Assembly (NCBI GenBank): GCA_964528305.1
Contig: CAZGSD010000002.1
Coordinates: 62,001-126,000 of the forward strand
DNA length: 64,000 nucleotides
Direction: 5' to 3'
Source of the DNA: CAZGSD01 sp964528305
GTDB taxonomy: Bacteria; Patescibacteriota; Gracilibacteria; UBA1369
The first letter of the stretch is position 1. Each line of letters opens with the position of its first letter. Positions 9,619-17,098 of the stretch are shown in pieces. Under the pieces are notes generated by a model. The model was not told the DNA's origin. It worked only from the letters and a program-made list of their open reading frames with translations, and searched no databases. A program made the translations under genes and the position numbers.

Positions 9619-10098
9619 ATGACTAATCTCATCATTCAGCAACTGGAAAAAAAGCATATCAAAGCCGAAAATCCAGAAATCCGCGCAGGCTATACTGTCA
9701 AAGTACATCAGAAAATCAAAGAAGGCGACAAACATAGAATTCAAGTTTACGAAGGCCTGGTTATCGCTGTCAATCATGGACATGGTGCCAGCAAAACCAT
9801 GACCGTACGCAAAGTGGTCGAGGGCATTGGTGTGGAAAAAATCTTTCCCATCAATTCTCCCAATATTGCCAAAATTGAAGTAGTCAAAATCGGTAAAGTT
9901 CGCCGAGCCAAACTATACTACATGCGTACAGTGACCGGTAAAGCCGCTAGACTGAAAGAAATCATGGTCAGTACCGGTGAAGGTAGTAAAAGTGGTAAAC
10001 ACACTGCAAAATCAGCAGAGGCCGTGGTAGAAGAACAAGCCTCCACAGAGACAATGACTGAAGCTGAACAAACCACTATAGATAGCAGCGCCATCTAA
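9619..10098 (+). CDS. rplS: 50S ribosomal protein L19
   Basis: The first ~115 residues match L19 throughout: AGYTVKVHQKIKEGDK, RIQVYEGLVIA, GVEKIFPINSPNIAKIEV and RRAKLYYMR. L19 sits at the 30S-50S interface (bridge B6/B8). The protein is 159 residues, about 40 longer than usual, with a Ser/Glu/Thr-rich acidic tail after KEIMVSTGEGSK that is probably disordered. The stop TAA (10096) lies in the same frame as the following RNase HII gene, with no stop between them other than this one. Confidence 0.95.
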   Translation: MTNLIIQQLEKKHIKAENPEIRAGYTVKVHQKIKEGDKHRIQVYEGLVIAVNHGHGASKTMTVRKVVEGIGVEKIFPINSPNIAKIEVVKIGKVRRAKLYYMRTVTGKAARLKEIMVSTGEGSKSGKHTAKSAEAVVEEQASTETMTEAEQTTIDSSAI

Positions 10099-10128
10099 AA
10101 GTCAGCAAAAAATCCATATCAAACCGCT

Positions 10129-10761
10129 ATAAAATCGTCCAAAAAATCCAGTATAGCAGCCAAATTATCCGACAAAATCATTGTCGCCGGACTGGATGAA
10201 GTCGGCCGCGGCCCCTGGGCCGGACCGATTATTGCCTGTGCCTACATCGAAATCACGCCAGTGACCGACGTGAAAATCACCGATTCCAAAAAGATGAATG
10301 AGGCCCAGCGTGAGTTGGCCTATGGTAAATTGATTAAATCCGGTCATGTGGGGCTGGGACAGGCCACACCCACGGAAATCGATCAGCTGGGCCTGGCCAA
10401 AGCCAATCGTCTGGCATTTCGCCGAGCTTTGGAAAATCTCCCCCTGCGCCCCGACATGGTGCTCATCGATGGCAAAGATAAAATCGACCCAGCCAGCGTG
10501 CTGCACATACCTTTCAAAACTATTATTGGTGGTGATTTATCCATACGCGCTATTTCCTGCGCCTCCATCATCGCCAAAGTCACCCGCGACCGCCTGATGA
10601 TCAAATTGGCCAAAAAATATCCACAATATCAATTCGAAGACCACAAAGGCTATGGCACGGCCAGTCATCGCAAATTATTACGCCAACACGGCGCCACCGC
10701 CATACATCGCCACAGCTACAAGCCAGTACAAATGCTGATGCAAAGCAGTTTAGTGGAGTAA
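10129..10761 (+). CDS. rnhB: Ribonuclease HII (no canonical start codon)
   Basis: RNase HII removes RNA from RNA-DNA hybrids and misincorporated ribonucleotides. The full catalytic set is visible: GLDEVGRGPWAGP (Asp-Glu pair), LIDGKDKI (Asp), and SIIAKVTRDRLM (Asp), followed by the YPQYQFEDHKGYGT block. The frame opens right after the rplS stop at 10096, yet the roughly 85 nt before the conserved IVAGLDE contain no ATG, GTG or TTG in any frame. Candidate starts are ATA (10129 or 10153) or ATC/ATT (10177/10180); 10129 is given as a compromise. An internal GTG at 10261 would remove the first catalytic motif. The gene ends 14 bp from the convergent csaB. Confidence 0.85.
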   Translation: MKSSKKSSIAAKLSDKIIVAGLDEVGRGPWAGPIIACAYIEITPVTDVKITDSKKMNEAQRELAYGKLIKSGHVGLGQATPTEIDQLGLAKANRLAFRRALENLPLRPDMVLIDGKDKIDPASVLHIPFKTIIGGDLSIRAISCASIIAKVTRDRLMIKLAKKYPQYQFEDHKGYGTASHRKLLRQHGATAIHRHSYKPVQMLMQSSLVE

Positions 10762-10775
10762 AAAGGCGGGTATAA

Positions 10776-11921
10776 TCATTCAGAAAAGCGGCTTCGCAAA
10801 ACATCCTCATGCCGGAAAAATTCATAACTGTATTTTAACTTGGCTTTATGCAAAGCATGAACCACCTGATCCTGCTCTTTTTCCAAATAATTAAAAGATT
10901 TTTTTAATTCCTCCAAAGTTAAGCTTTTATAATCCAAAGCAAACTTTTCCAAACCAATAGTGGCAATAAAATCCCGCACTTTTTTACTATAAGACAGGCC
11001 TAAAAAAGGCCGCCCCGTGAGCACAGCAAAAATTACTGAATGCAGGCGCATACCAATTACATATTTACTATCCCGAATAATTTGCAAGGCTTCAGTAAAA
11101 TTAGCCGGTTCAAGCATGCTGAAGCCAGCCGCATTTTCATCCAAATGCTGGCGAATTTTTTCATAAATTTTTCTATCATCGGTCTGGCAAGTCTGAAAAG
11201 GCACAAAAACAGTTTCCAAATCTTTTTCCACGCGTAACCAAATTATCAATTCAGCAATTATTGACTGCATTTTTTCATCCCGCGCGACTGACCAAGAACG
11301 CAAACTCAGAACCACGCGTTTTTTTGCAGGCTTAAGCGACTTTTTAGACACTACAGAACTAGATTCATAACCTATAGCATAAGCAGCATCAGCCAACACC
11401 TGCACATTTTTCACTCCCAATTCTTTTAATAAATCAGCCGATTGTGTGTCACGCACAGTCACTTTAGCCGCCCTCCGAAATACCCAGCCAGTCAAATCCC
11501 TCGCCCAGCGCCGTCGCAGAGGCCCAACACTTTGCGCTACACAAAACACCGGTTTTCGCATTAGCCAAAACCACAAAAATTGTACAAACCATATCCAGAC
11601 AGCCCGCGGATTTTCATCAGCAAAGAGTCCTCCACCACCCAACAAAATCAAATCCGCTCTAGCCACAGTCATCAAACTGCGCCAGCCAGCAGGGGAGAGG
11701 AAGTAGCGGAAAAACGAGCGCGCGCCGGCCGGGAAATGGAGAGTAGTCGAGACACCATGGGCTTTGGCCGTTTGTACTGGCGAGCTGCTCATCACAACCG
11801 CGCGCGCCCCCGGAAAAGTCGATTGAGTAAGCACCAAAAGCCCCGCCAAAATAGCTTCATCACCCAGATTAGTAGCTCCATAATTGCCACAAATGACTAT
11901 TTTAGTAGGGGAGGGGGCCAT
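10776..11921 (-). CDS. csaB: Polysaccharide pyruvyl transferase CsaB
   Basis: A 381-residue member of the polysaccharide pyruvyltransferase family. The N-terminal GNYGATNLGDEAILAGLL (residues 12-29) is the family signature; the central LLGGGGLFADENP and the C-terminal GMRLHSVIFA with its conserved His complete the set. CsaB adds ketal-pyruvate to a secondary wall polymer, creating the ligand bound by SLH domains. A protein with three SLH domains is encoded at 33342-35288, so the pair makes functional sense. It converges with rnhB. The GC-rich island begins just upstream of its start. Confidence 0.88.
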   Translation of the reverse strand: MAPSPTKIVICGNYGATNLGDEAILAGLLVLTQSTFPGARAVVMSSSPVQTAKAHGVSTTLHFPAGARSFFRYFLSPAGWRSLMTVARADLILLGGGGLFADENPRAVWIWFVQFLWFWLMRKPVFCVAQSVGPLRRRWARDLTGWVFRRAAKVTVRDTQSADLLKELGVKNVQVLADAAYAIGYESSSVVSKKSLKPAKKRVVLSLRSWSVARDEKMQSIIAELIIWLRVEKDLETVFVPFQTCQTDDRKIYEKIRQHLDENAAGFSMLEPANFTEALQIIRDSKYVIGMRLHSVIFAVLTGRPFLGLSYSKKVRDFIATIGLEKFALDYKSLTLEELKKSFNYLEKEQDQVVHALHKAKLKYSYEFFRHEDVLRSRFSE

Positions 11922-12017
11922 GGTTGGAATACTATTACAATTTATAGAGAAGCCCAGCCACTTTAACTGAAAATCAGCATTTTTTCACTGCCCGAAGCAC
12001 TACCACAAAATATTTCT

Positions 12018-12046
12018 TTGACAAATTTACAATACTATAGTTTAAT
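12018..12046 (+). promoter_or_regulatory. Candidate promoter driving the GC-rich island
   Basis: TTGACA (12018-12023), a 17-bp spacer and TTTAAT (12041-12046) on the plus strand. It lies in AT-rich sequence just before the composition shift and would give a 5' leader of roughly 260 nt containing two hairpins. Confidence 0.5.
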
Positions 12047-12282
12047 TACACCCTGCCGGCCCTCTGCTTATAGATGAAATACTCCACCGGCCAGCTCGCC
12101 CTTTGATAAATAGGTTAATAATGTCCGTATCGCACCTACAATAGAAGAAAAGTCATCAGAAAAACATGCCATTTTTCTCCTGCTGCAGGTGCTTTACGGC
12201 ATCAAGTTTTTAATTTCTCAAGAAAGGTTTTTCCTGCCGCGGCACGGTGCTGCGGTGGGAGAAAGTCACTGGATCGCGTTTT

Positions 12283-12303
12283 CCCTGGCCATGAACGGCA
12301 GGG
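12283..12303 (+). promoter_or_regulatory. Hairpin abutting the Shine-Dalgarno of the island's first gene
   Basis: CCCTG (12283-12287) pairs with CAGGG (12299-12303), with two further G-C pairs inside after a one-base bulge and loop ATGAAC. It ends three nt before AGGAGGAG (12307-12314). It could modulate ribosome access; the function is inferred. Confidence 0.35.
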
Positions 12304-12317
12304 AATAGGAGGAGATG

Positions 12318-13553
12318 ATGAAGAGAGCTTTTCTAAGCCTGCTCGCGCTGCTGGCCATTCTGGCCGTCAGCTGCTGTGCGGGCCGCGCGTGGGCCGATGA
12401 GGTCTACGCGCATCAGTACGGCACCCCCGCGTCTACACAGTCGCCATGGGACTACCGCCTTCTTCCCACACATGGGTTGAAGGAGTGCGGTTTCTCCCTC
12501 CCGACCGACGCCGACGCGGGGGTGAATGGGGGGGTCCTTTCGGGGACTGCTCCAAACCTTCGGGTCGCCACCCAAGAGGGACACCCGGTCAGGCTCGTCC
12601 TGATCTGTCGTCGAGCATACTTCACCGACGAGCAGGGGCACCTGATCGTCGGTCCGGAAGTCAACTACTTCGGCCCCGGACAAGTGGAAATCATCGGCCA
12701 GGAGTGGCCGAGCGACCCCACCGTTCGGGGACATCACCCCCGCGGGAGGATGTGGACGGTTCCAGCCGGCCCCGCCGGCACCGAAACCACCTACACCCTC
12801 CGTGGCGGTGGCGACGTGCTCAACGTCACCATCGTCCCCTTCCGCGCCCCCGCCACCGTGAAGGACGTCGCCTATTACGTAGACCCCACCGCCCGACGAG
12901 CGGAAGAGGCCTACCAGGCGGCAACGGTGGACGGATGGAAGGAGCGGGTGATGAACGTCACCGGATCCTACATCCTCCACCTCGATTCGGCCGCCGGTGG
13001 CGGCAGTGACATCCACCAGGGTGTCGGTTCGGACCTCGACATCATGTTGGGGTCATCTTCAGAGGTCAAGTTCCTCACGGGCTTGACCGCCGAACTGGCT
13101 TTCCGGCAAAAGAAGGTCACCTCAGCGCCGTCCGCTCCGTCGAACGGGCGCAACCAGTTCGTGGACTGGAAAACAGTTTACATCGGCCCCAAGGCCGGCG
13201 TAAGCTACATGCCAGTCCCATGGTTCGAGCTCTCCGCCTGGGGCGGGCTGGGAGCTCTGATCTCGATCGACGGAACCCTTCCCGTGAGCCAGTTGGCAGA
13301 CCGCCAGCTGTACATCGGGGAGGCCAAGACCGTCGCCGCCCTCGGCTATCGGGGAGCCGTCTGCCCACGTTTCGTCATTGGGGGGCACTTCCTCCTGGGG
13401 CCCTGCTTGGGCATCCAGGGGAATATCACCCCCCTCCCGGTTGCCCGAGGGCCCGAACAGGGCATCGGTAACGACGGAAGGAGCGCCCTCGTCCGCCAGG
13501 ACGGGCACTTCTTCGACCTCCCCCTCATGCTCAGCCTGGGGGGACAGTTCTAA
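12318..13553 (+). CDS. Secreted, outer-membrane beta-barrel-like protein (GC-rich island)
   Basis: Tandem ATGs lie at 12315 and 12318. The second has proper spacing from a strong AGGAGGAG (12307-12314), so it is chosen (411 aa). A signal peptide is clear (KRAFLSLLALLAILAV, cleavage likely after AWA). The C-terminal half alternates hydrophobic and polar residues in barrel-like strands (VYIGPKAGVSYMPV, WFELSAWGGLGALISI) and the protein ends LMLSLGGQF, a terminal Phe as in BAM-recognised outer-membrane proteins. Codon use is extremely GC-rich, unlike every flanking gene, and a Shine-Dalgarno is unusual here. Patescibacteria lack a conventional outer membrane, so this gene looks foreign. I recognise no named family. 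Confidence 0.75.
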   Translation: MKRAFLSLLALLAILAVSCCAGRAWADEVYAHQYGTPASTQSPWDYRLLPTHGLKECGFSLPTDADAGVNGGVLSGTAPNLRVATQEGHPVRLVLICRRAYFTDEQGHLIVGPEVNYFGPGQVEIIGQEWPSDPTVRGHHPRGRMWTVPAGPAGTETTYTLRGGGDVLNVTIVPFRAPATVKDVAYYVDPTARRAEEAYQAATVDGWKERVMNVTGSYILHLDSAAGGGSDIHQGVGSDLDIMLGSSSEVKFLTGLTAELAFRQKKVTSAPSAPSNGRNQFVDWKTVYIGPKAGVSYMPVPWFELSAWGGLGALISIDGTLPVSQLADRQLYIGEAKTVAALGYRGAVCPRFVIGGHFLLGPCLGIQGNITPLPVARGPEQGIGNDGRSALVRQDGHFFDLPLMLSLGGQF

Positions 13554-13665
13554 AGGCGCTCCATCAGGGACGCCTAAACCAAGGTTTCTAACGATCGGGC
13601 GTGGCGCTGACAACAGCAACCAATCACCACGCAACAGGCCACGCCTGATCAGAAAGGCAAATTAA

Positions 13666-14946
13666 GTGAAGATAAGGAAGTCATGGGTGGGCTGGGCCGT
13701 CGCCCTACCCACCATCGTCATCGGCCTCCAGGCCTGTGACGATCACCCCACGACGGAGTTCTGTTTGCTCACGGGCGACCCAGCCTGTGGCGAAGCCGGA
13801 ACTCCGAACCCCGGCAGCTCGGACGGCGCAAGCCTCTCCGATACTGCCACCAGCGATGCAGGAGGCCCCACCGGGCCGGACGGTAGCGCATACAACTGCG
13901 CAACCGCCCCCGGCAACGGCGACCCCTGCACCACCCCCGACGGTCGTCCCGGCCGCTGGGGGTGTGCTGACGACGGCAGGTCTCTGACCTGCCACCCCAC
14001 CGGGACCAACGACGGAGGCGGGCCCCCGCCCCCTCCGTACAATTGCGCGGATGATCCCGCGCTGCACTCCCCCTGCCGGGTGGGAGAGTGTAACGGCATC
14101 CGGGTCTGCGTTCAGCCGAACGCGAGCCCGGTCTGCCAAATCAGCCCCGGCGGATGCCCCGCCCCCGGCAGCGACGCCGGAGGCTCAGTGGACGGCGGCA
14201 GCACATACAATTGTGCGGCCGACCCCAACAACGGCACCAGGTGCAGCCTGGGGCGCGGCCAGTGCACTCGCACCGGCCGGCTCATCTGCACCCCCCGTGG
14301 GGACGACCTGCAATGCAGCGCCGTCCCCGGCCCGCCCACCACCGAGGTGTGCGGAAACGGCCTCGACGACGACTGCGACGGAGCAGTCGACGAGGCGCCC
14401 TGCATTGGCGGCCCCCCGCCGCCCTGCCCACCGACGTCGCTCGACCTCACGGTCTTGAGCGAGATCTCGCTGTTCAGCCTCGCCCCCGGCGAGACGACCA
14501 GCCGACGCGACAACCCGCTGATGATCAGGGTCCCCAGCGGCCCCACCCCCATCAGCTTCAGGTCCGACGGACGGATGACCATCACGGTCTCCACCGTCGT
14601 CGGCTCCCAGGCCACAGTCTGGGAAGCCCAGACCGGCGGAAGCGGCGACGTCGAGGCTCTCCTCGACGTCTTCTTCTGCCGGCAGGCCGGGATACTCCCC
14701 ACTAACCCCACCGGGTGCAACCCGGTAAGCATCGGAGATAGGGGAGGGGCCCCGTATCTAGCAGCACTGCGCATCGATTGGCAATGCTGGCTCATGGGCG
14801 GGGCCTTTTGCCCGCCCACCCTCAGCGGGGTACCCATCCCGCGCGACCTCTTCGTTCAGAAGGGCATCGCGCGAGTGGGCGCCCCGGTCTCTCTCCCGCC
14901 CGGCAGGCACTACGGGGTGATCTCACCCCCGCCCGTCTGCCGCTAA
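13666..14946 (+). CDS. Cys-rich lipoprotein with MopE-type metal-binding motif (GC-rich island)
   Basis: It starts at a GTG (13666) preceded by AAAGG. The leader WAVALPTIVIGLQAC ends in a lipobox-like LQAC, predicting a lipoprotein. A Gly/Ser/Asp-rich linker is followed by three Cys-rich repeats each beginning YNCA (roughly residues 77, 125 and 181), then CGNGLDDDCDGAVDEAPC, the Asp-rich motif of the putative metal-binding MopE family common in Myxococcota and related bacteria. A C-terminal beta-rich domain has a few cysteines (CRQAG, IDWQCW). It sits 112 bp after the barrel-like gene and is followed by a terminator, so the two may form one transcription unit. Codon use is strongly GC-rich. 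The ligand is unknown. Confidence 0.75.
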   Translation: MKIRKSWVGWAVALPTIVIGLQACDDHPTTEFCLLTGDPACGEAGTPNPGSSDGASLSDTATSDAGGPTGPDGSAYNCATAPGNGDPCTTPDGRPGRWGCADDGRSLTCHPTGTNDGGGPPPPPYNCADDPALHSPCRVGECNGIRVCVQPNASPVCQISPGGCPAPGSDAGGSVDGGSTYNCAADPNNGTRCSLGRGQCTRTGRLICTPRGDDLQCSAVPGPPTTEVCGNGLDDDCDGAVDEAPCIGGPPPPCPPTSLDLTVLSEISLFSLAPGETTSRRDNPLMIRVPSGPTPISFRSDGRMTITVSTVVGSQATVWEAQTGGSGDVEALLDVFFCRQAGILPTNPTGCNPVSIGDRGGAPYLAALRIDWQCWLMGGAFCPPTLSGVPIPRDLFVQKGIARVGAPVSLPPGRHYGVISPPPVCR

Positions 14947-15145
14947 ACCGGATGGCCACAGCTCGAGTCCCCACCAGGATTCGCTGTAGCCCATCCCATG
15001 CCCCACACCGATGTCGCCCCCACCCCATCCTTCACGGGATGGAGTGGGGAACCAAGCGACATGAACTCAGCCGTGTAGCGCCCCACTTCTAAAACTGCTC
15101 AGCAGTCAAAGAGGCGGCCCGCGCTCCAGCCAGAGTTTCCCCTTT

Positions 15146-15183
15146 GCCCCCGCCGACCTTCACCGGTCCGCGGGGGCTCTTTT
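15146..15183 (+). terminator. Rho-independent terminator closing the GC-rich island
   Basis: The 5' arm GCCCCCGCCGACC (15146-15158) pairs with GGTCCGCGGGGGC (15165-15177) with a single C-C mismatch around a 6-nt loop, followed by TCTTTT. The composition falls back to AT-rich immediately afterwards, 16 bp before the rfbA stop. Confidence 0.85.
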
Positions 15184-15198
15184 AATTATTGAGCTTTT

Positions 15199-16155
15199 TT
15201 ACTTTTCCACCTCTACTTTCATCTCCATCGTTTCCTTTTCTATCTTCAAACCGCCACTCACTCTCTCCGGCAAAACAGGATTCAAAAGAAACTCTACTTC
15301 CAACATACGCAACAAATACTCCCCATAACCACTCTTCAACTGCCGCCCGGCCAACATCTTCACCTGATCAGCATCAATATATCCCATCCGATAAGCCACC
15401 TCCTCTATACAGCCAATTTTAATGCCCTGCCTTTTCTCAACAGTATAAACAAAATTCGCCGCCTGCATCATCGAATCAAAAGTACCAGTATCCAGCCAGG
15501 CCACGCCTCTATCCATCACCTGGACCTGAAGCCGCCCTCGCCTCAAATACTCCATACTCACATCAGTAATTTCATATTCCAAACGCGCACTTGGCTTCAA
15601 GTTTTTCGCTATCGACACGACATCATTATCATAAAAATAAATACCAGGCACCGCAAAACTAGATTTAGGCTGCACAGGTTTTTCCTCTAAAGACACTGCT
15701 CTACCAGTAGCATCAAATTCCACCACACCATAACGCTCCGGATCTGCTACATGATAAGCAAATACCATACCACCATCCGGATCAGTTGAAGCTTTCAATA
15801 ACTTCTCCACCCCCGAACCATAAAAAATATTATCACCCAAGATCAGGCATACTTTATCTTTATCAATAAATTTCTCACCAATCACAAAAGCCTCAGCCAA
15901 CCCACGCGGTTCAGCTTGAATCGCGTATTCAAAACGGCAACCAAGCTGGCTACCATCTCCCAACAATTGCTTAAAAATCCCATTGTCATGTGGCGTGGTA
16001 ATAATCAAAATCTCCCGAATACCAGCCGCCATCAATGTAGACAACGGATAATAAATCATCGGTTTGTCATAAATCGGCATCAATTGCTTACTAACAGCCA
16101 ATGTAATTGGATGCAACCTTGTCCCAGTTCCACCAGCTAAAATTATTCCTTTCAT
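15199..16155 (-). CDS. rfbA: Glucose-1-phosphate thymidylyltransferase
   Basis: RmlA/RfbA makes dTDP-glucose from glucose-1-phosphate and dTTP, the first step of dTDP-deoxysugar synthesis. The nucleotide-binding start MKGIILAGGTGTRLHP, then KQLMPIYDKPMIYYPL, and the catalytic-site block LILGDNIFYG are all present. At 318 residues it is about 25 longer than usual because of a charged Glu/Lys/Val tail. It is the last gene of a minus-strand series with rfbD and rfbB, 80 bp after rfbD. The GC-rich island's terminator lies just beyond its stop. Confidence 0.95.
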   Translation of the reverse strand: MKGIILAGGTGTRLHPITLAVSKQLMPIYDKPMIYYPLSTLMAAGIREILIITTPHDNGIFKQLLGDGSQLGCRFEYAIQAEPRGLAEAFVIGEKFIDKDKVCLILGDNIFYGSGVEKLLKASTDPDGGMVFAYHVADPERYGVVEFDATGRAVSLEEKPVQPKSSFAVPGIYFYDNDVVSIAKNLKPSARLEYEITDVSMEYLRRGRLQVQVMDRGVAWLDTGTFDSMMQAANFVYTVEKRQGIKIGCIEEVAYRMGYIDADQVKMLAGRQLKSGYGEYLLRMLEVEFLLNPVLPERVSGGLKIEKETMEMKVEVEK

Positions 16156-16235
16156 AAGAAAAAGTAGGTCAAAGCCGGCTGATTATGCCATAAAACAGTC
16201 CATACAGCCACCCGGCCACCCACAAAAACCTTGAC

Positions 16236-17087
16236 TCAACCTAAAAAATCCTGCAAAGCATCCTTCCACCCCCGCAGAGCCGGCAATTTAGTATTGAGTA
16301 ACACCGAGTGTTGAGGCCTCTGGGCTGGAGCCTTCCAATCCAAATAAGAACAAGGTTTAACCAACTCAGCATCATACCCAGCCGCAGCTAGTAGCACACG
16401 GGCCAAATCATACCAATTAGTCGCACCTTCATTCACTATATGATAAATACCCGATTCATATTCATTACATTCCACCAGCCATTTAACCTGCCTGGCTAAA
16501 TCCACAGTATAAGTCGGACAAGCCCATTGATCAGTAATCACAGGAAAACTTTCTCCACGCCGCGCGTTATCAAGCAATTTACCCAGTAAATTCACCCCAT
16601 GCTTCCCAAATAAATAAGAAGTTCTAATAATAAAATATTTTCCTTCTTCATGATCACTCCCATAATCCGCTTCCATTTCATCCATCAATAGTTGCTCTCC
16701 CAGTAATTTACTTCGTCCATAAGCATTGAGCGGATGAGGCTGAGCATCTTCAGTATATCCACGCGCATTTCGCCCATCAAAAACATAATCCGTACTAAAA
16801 TGCACCAACACCACCCCAAAATCCCGACAAATTTTGGCCAATGCCCCCACAGCGCGCCCATTAATCATATTGGCCAATTCCTCCTCACTCTCAGCTTTAT
16901 TGACATCCTTATAGGCCACAGCATTGATCACTACGTCCGGTTGCGCATTCAAAATAGCTGCCCGCACGGCCTCGCTATTAGTAATATCCAAATCTTCCCG
17001 CCCCAAAGCCACGAAATCCCTGTCATGAAAAACTTCCTGCAAATCTCGCCCCAGCATGCCATTTTTACCCAATATCAGATAGCGCAT
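16236..17087 (-). CDS. rfbD: dTDP-4-dehydrorhamnose reductase
   Basis: A 283-residue short-chain dehydrogenase/reductase with the N-terminal NAD(P) motif GKNGMLGRDLQ, the family sequence DVVINAVAYKDVNKAE, the STDYVFDG block and the catalytic YGRSK. It performs the final reduction to dTDP-L-rhamnose or a related 6-deoxysugar. It begins 11 bp after the proS stop, which implies co-transcription. Confidence 0.93.
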   Translation of the reverse strand: MRYLILGKNGMLGRDLQEVFHDRDFVALGREDLDITNSEAVRAAILNAQPDVVINAVAYKDVNKAESEEELANMINGRAVGALAKICRDFGVVLVHFSTDYVFDGRNARGYTEDAQPHPLNAYGRSKLLGEQLLMDEMEADYGSDHEEGKYFIIRTSYLFGKHGVNLLGKLLDNARRGESFPVITDQWACPTYTVDLARQVKWLVECNEYESGIYHIVNEGATNWYDLARVLLAAAGYDAELVKPCSYLDWKAPAQRPQHSVLLNTKLPALRGWKDALQDFLG

Positions 17088-17098
17088 AACAGATGAAT

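Larger units (their letters stand above)
11922..12317 (+). other. Intergenic region entering the GC-rich island; structured leader
   Basis: About 390 bp with no credible ORF. The left part is AT-rich like the host. From about 12050 composition becomes mixed and then GC-rich. It holds a plus-strand promoter (12018-12046), a 7-bp GC hairpin (CCGCGGC 12237-12243 with GCTGCGG 12249-12255, one G-U pair) and a second hairpin (12283-12303) ending three bases before a strong Shine-Dalgarno. No direct repeats or tRNA fragments marking an attachment site were found. Confidence 0.5.

Noticed and set aside
12333..14837. Long minus-strand and alternate-frame ORFs in the GC-rich island
   Set aside because: High GC removes stop codons in all frames. 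Only the two plus-strand frames have a Shine-Dalgarno, a signal peptide and sensible domains.
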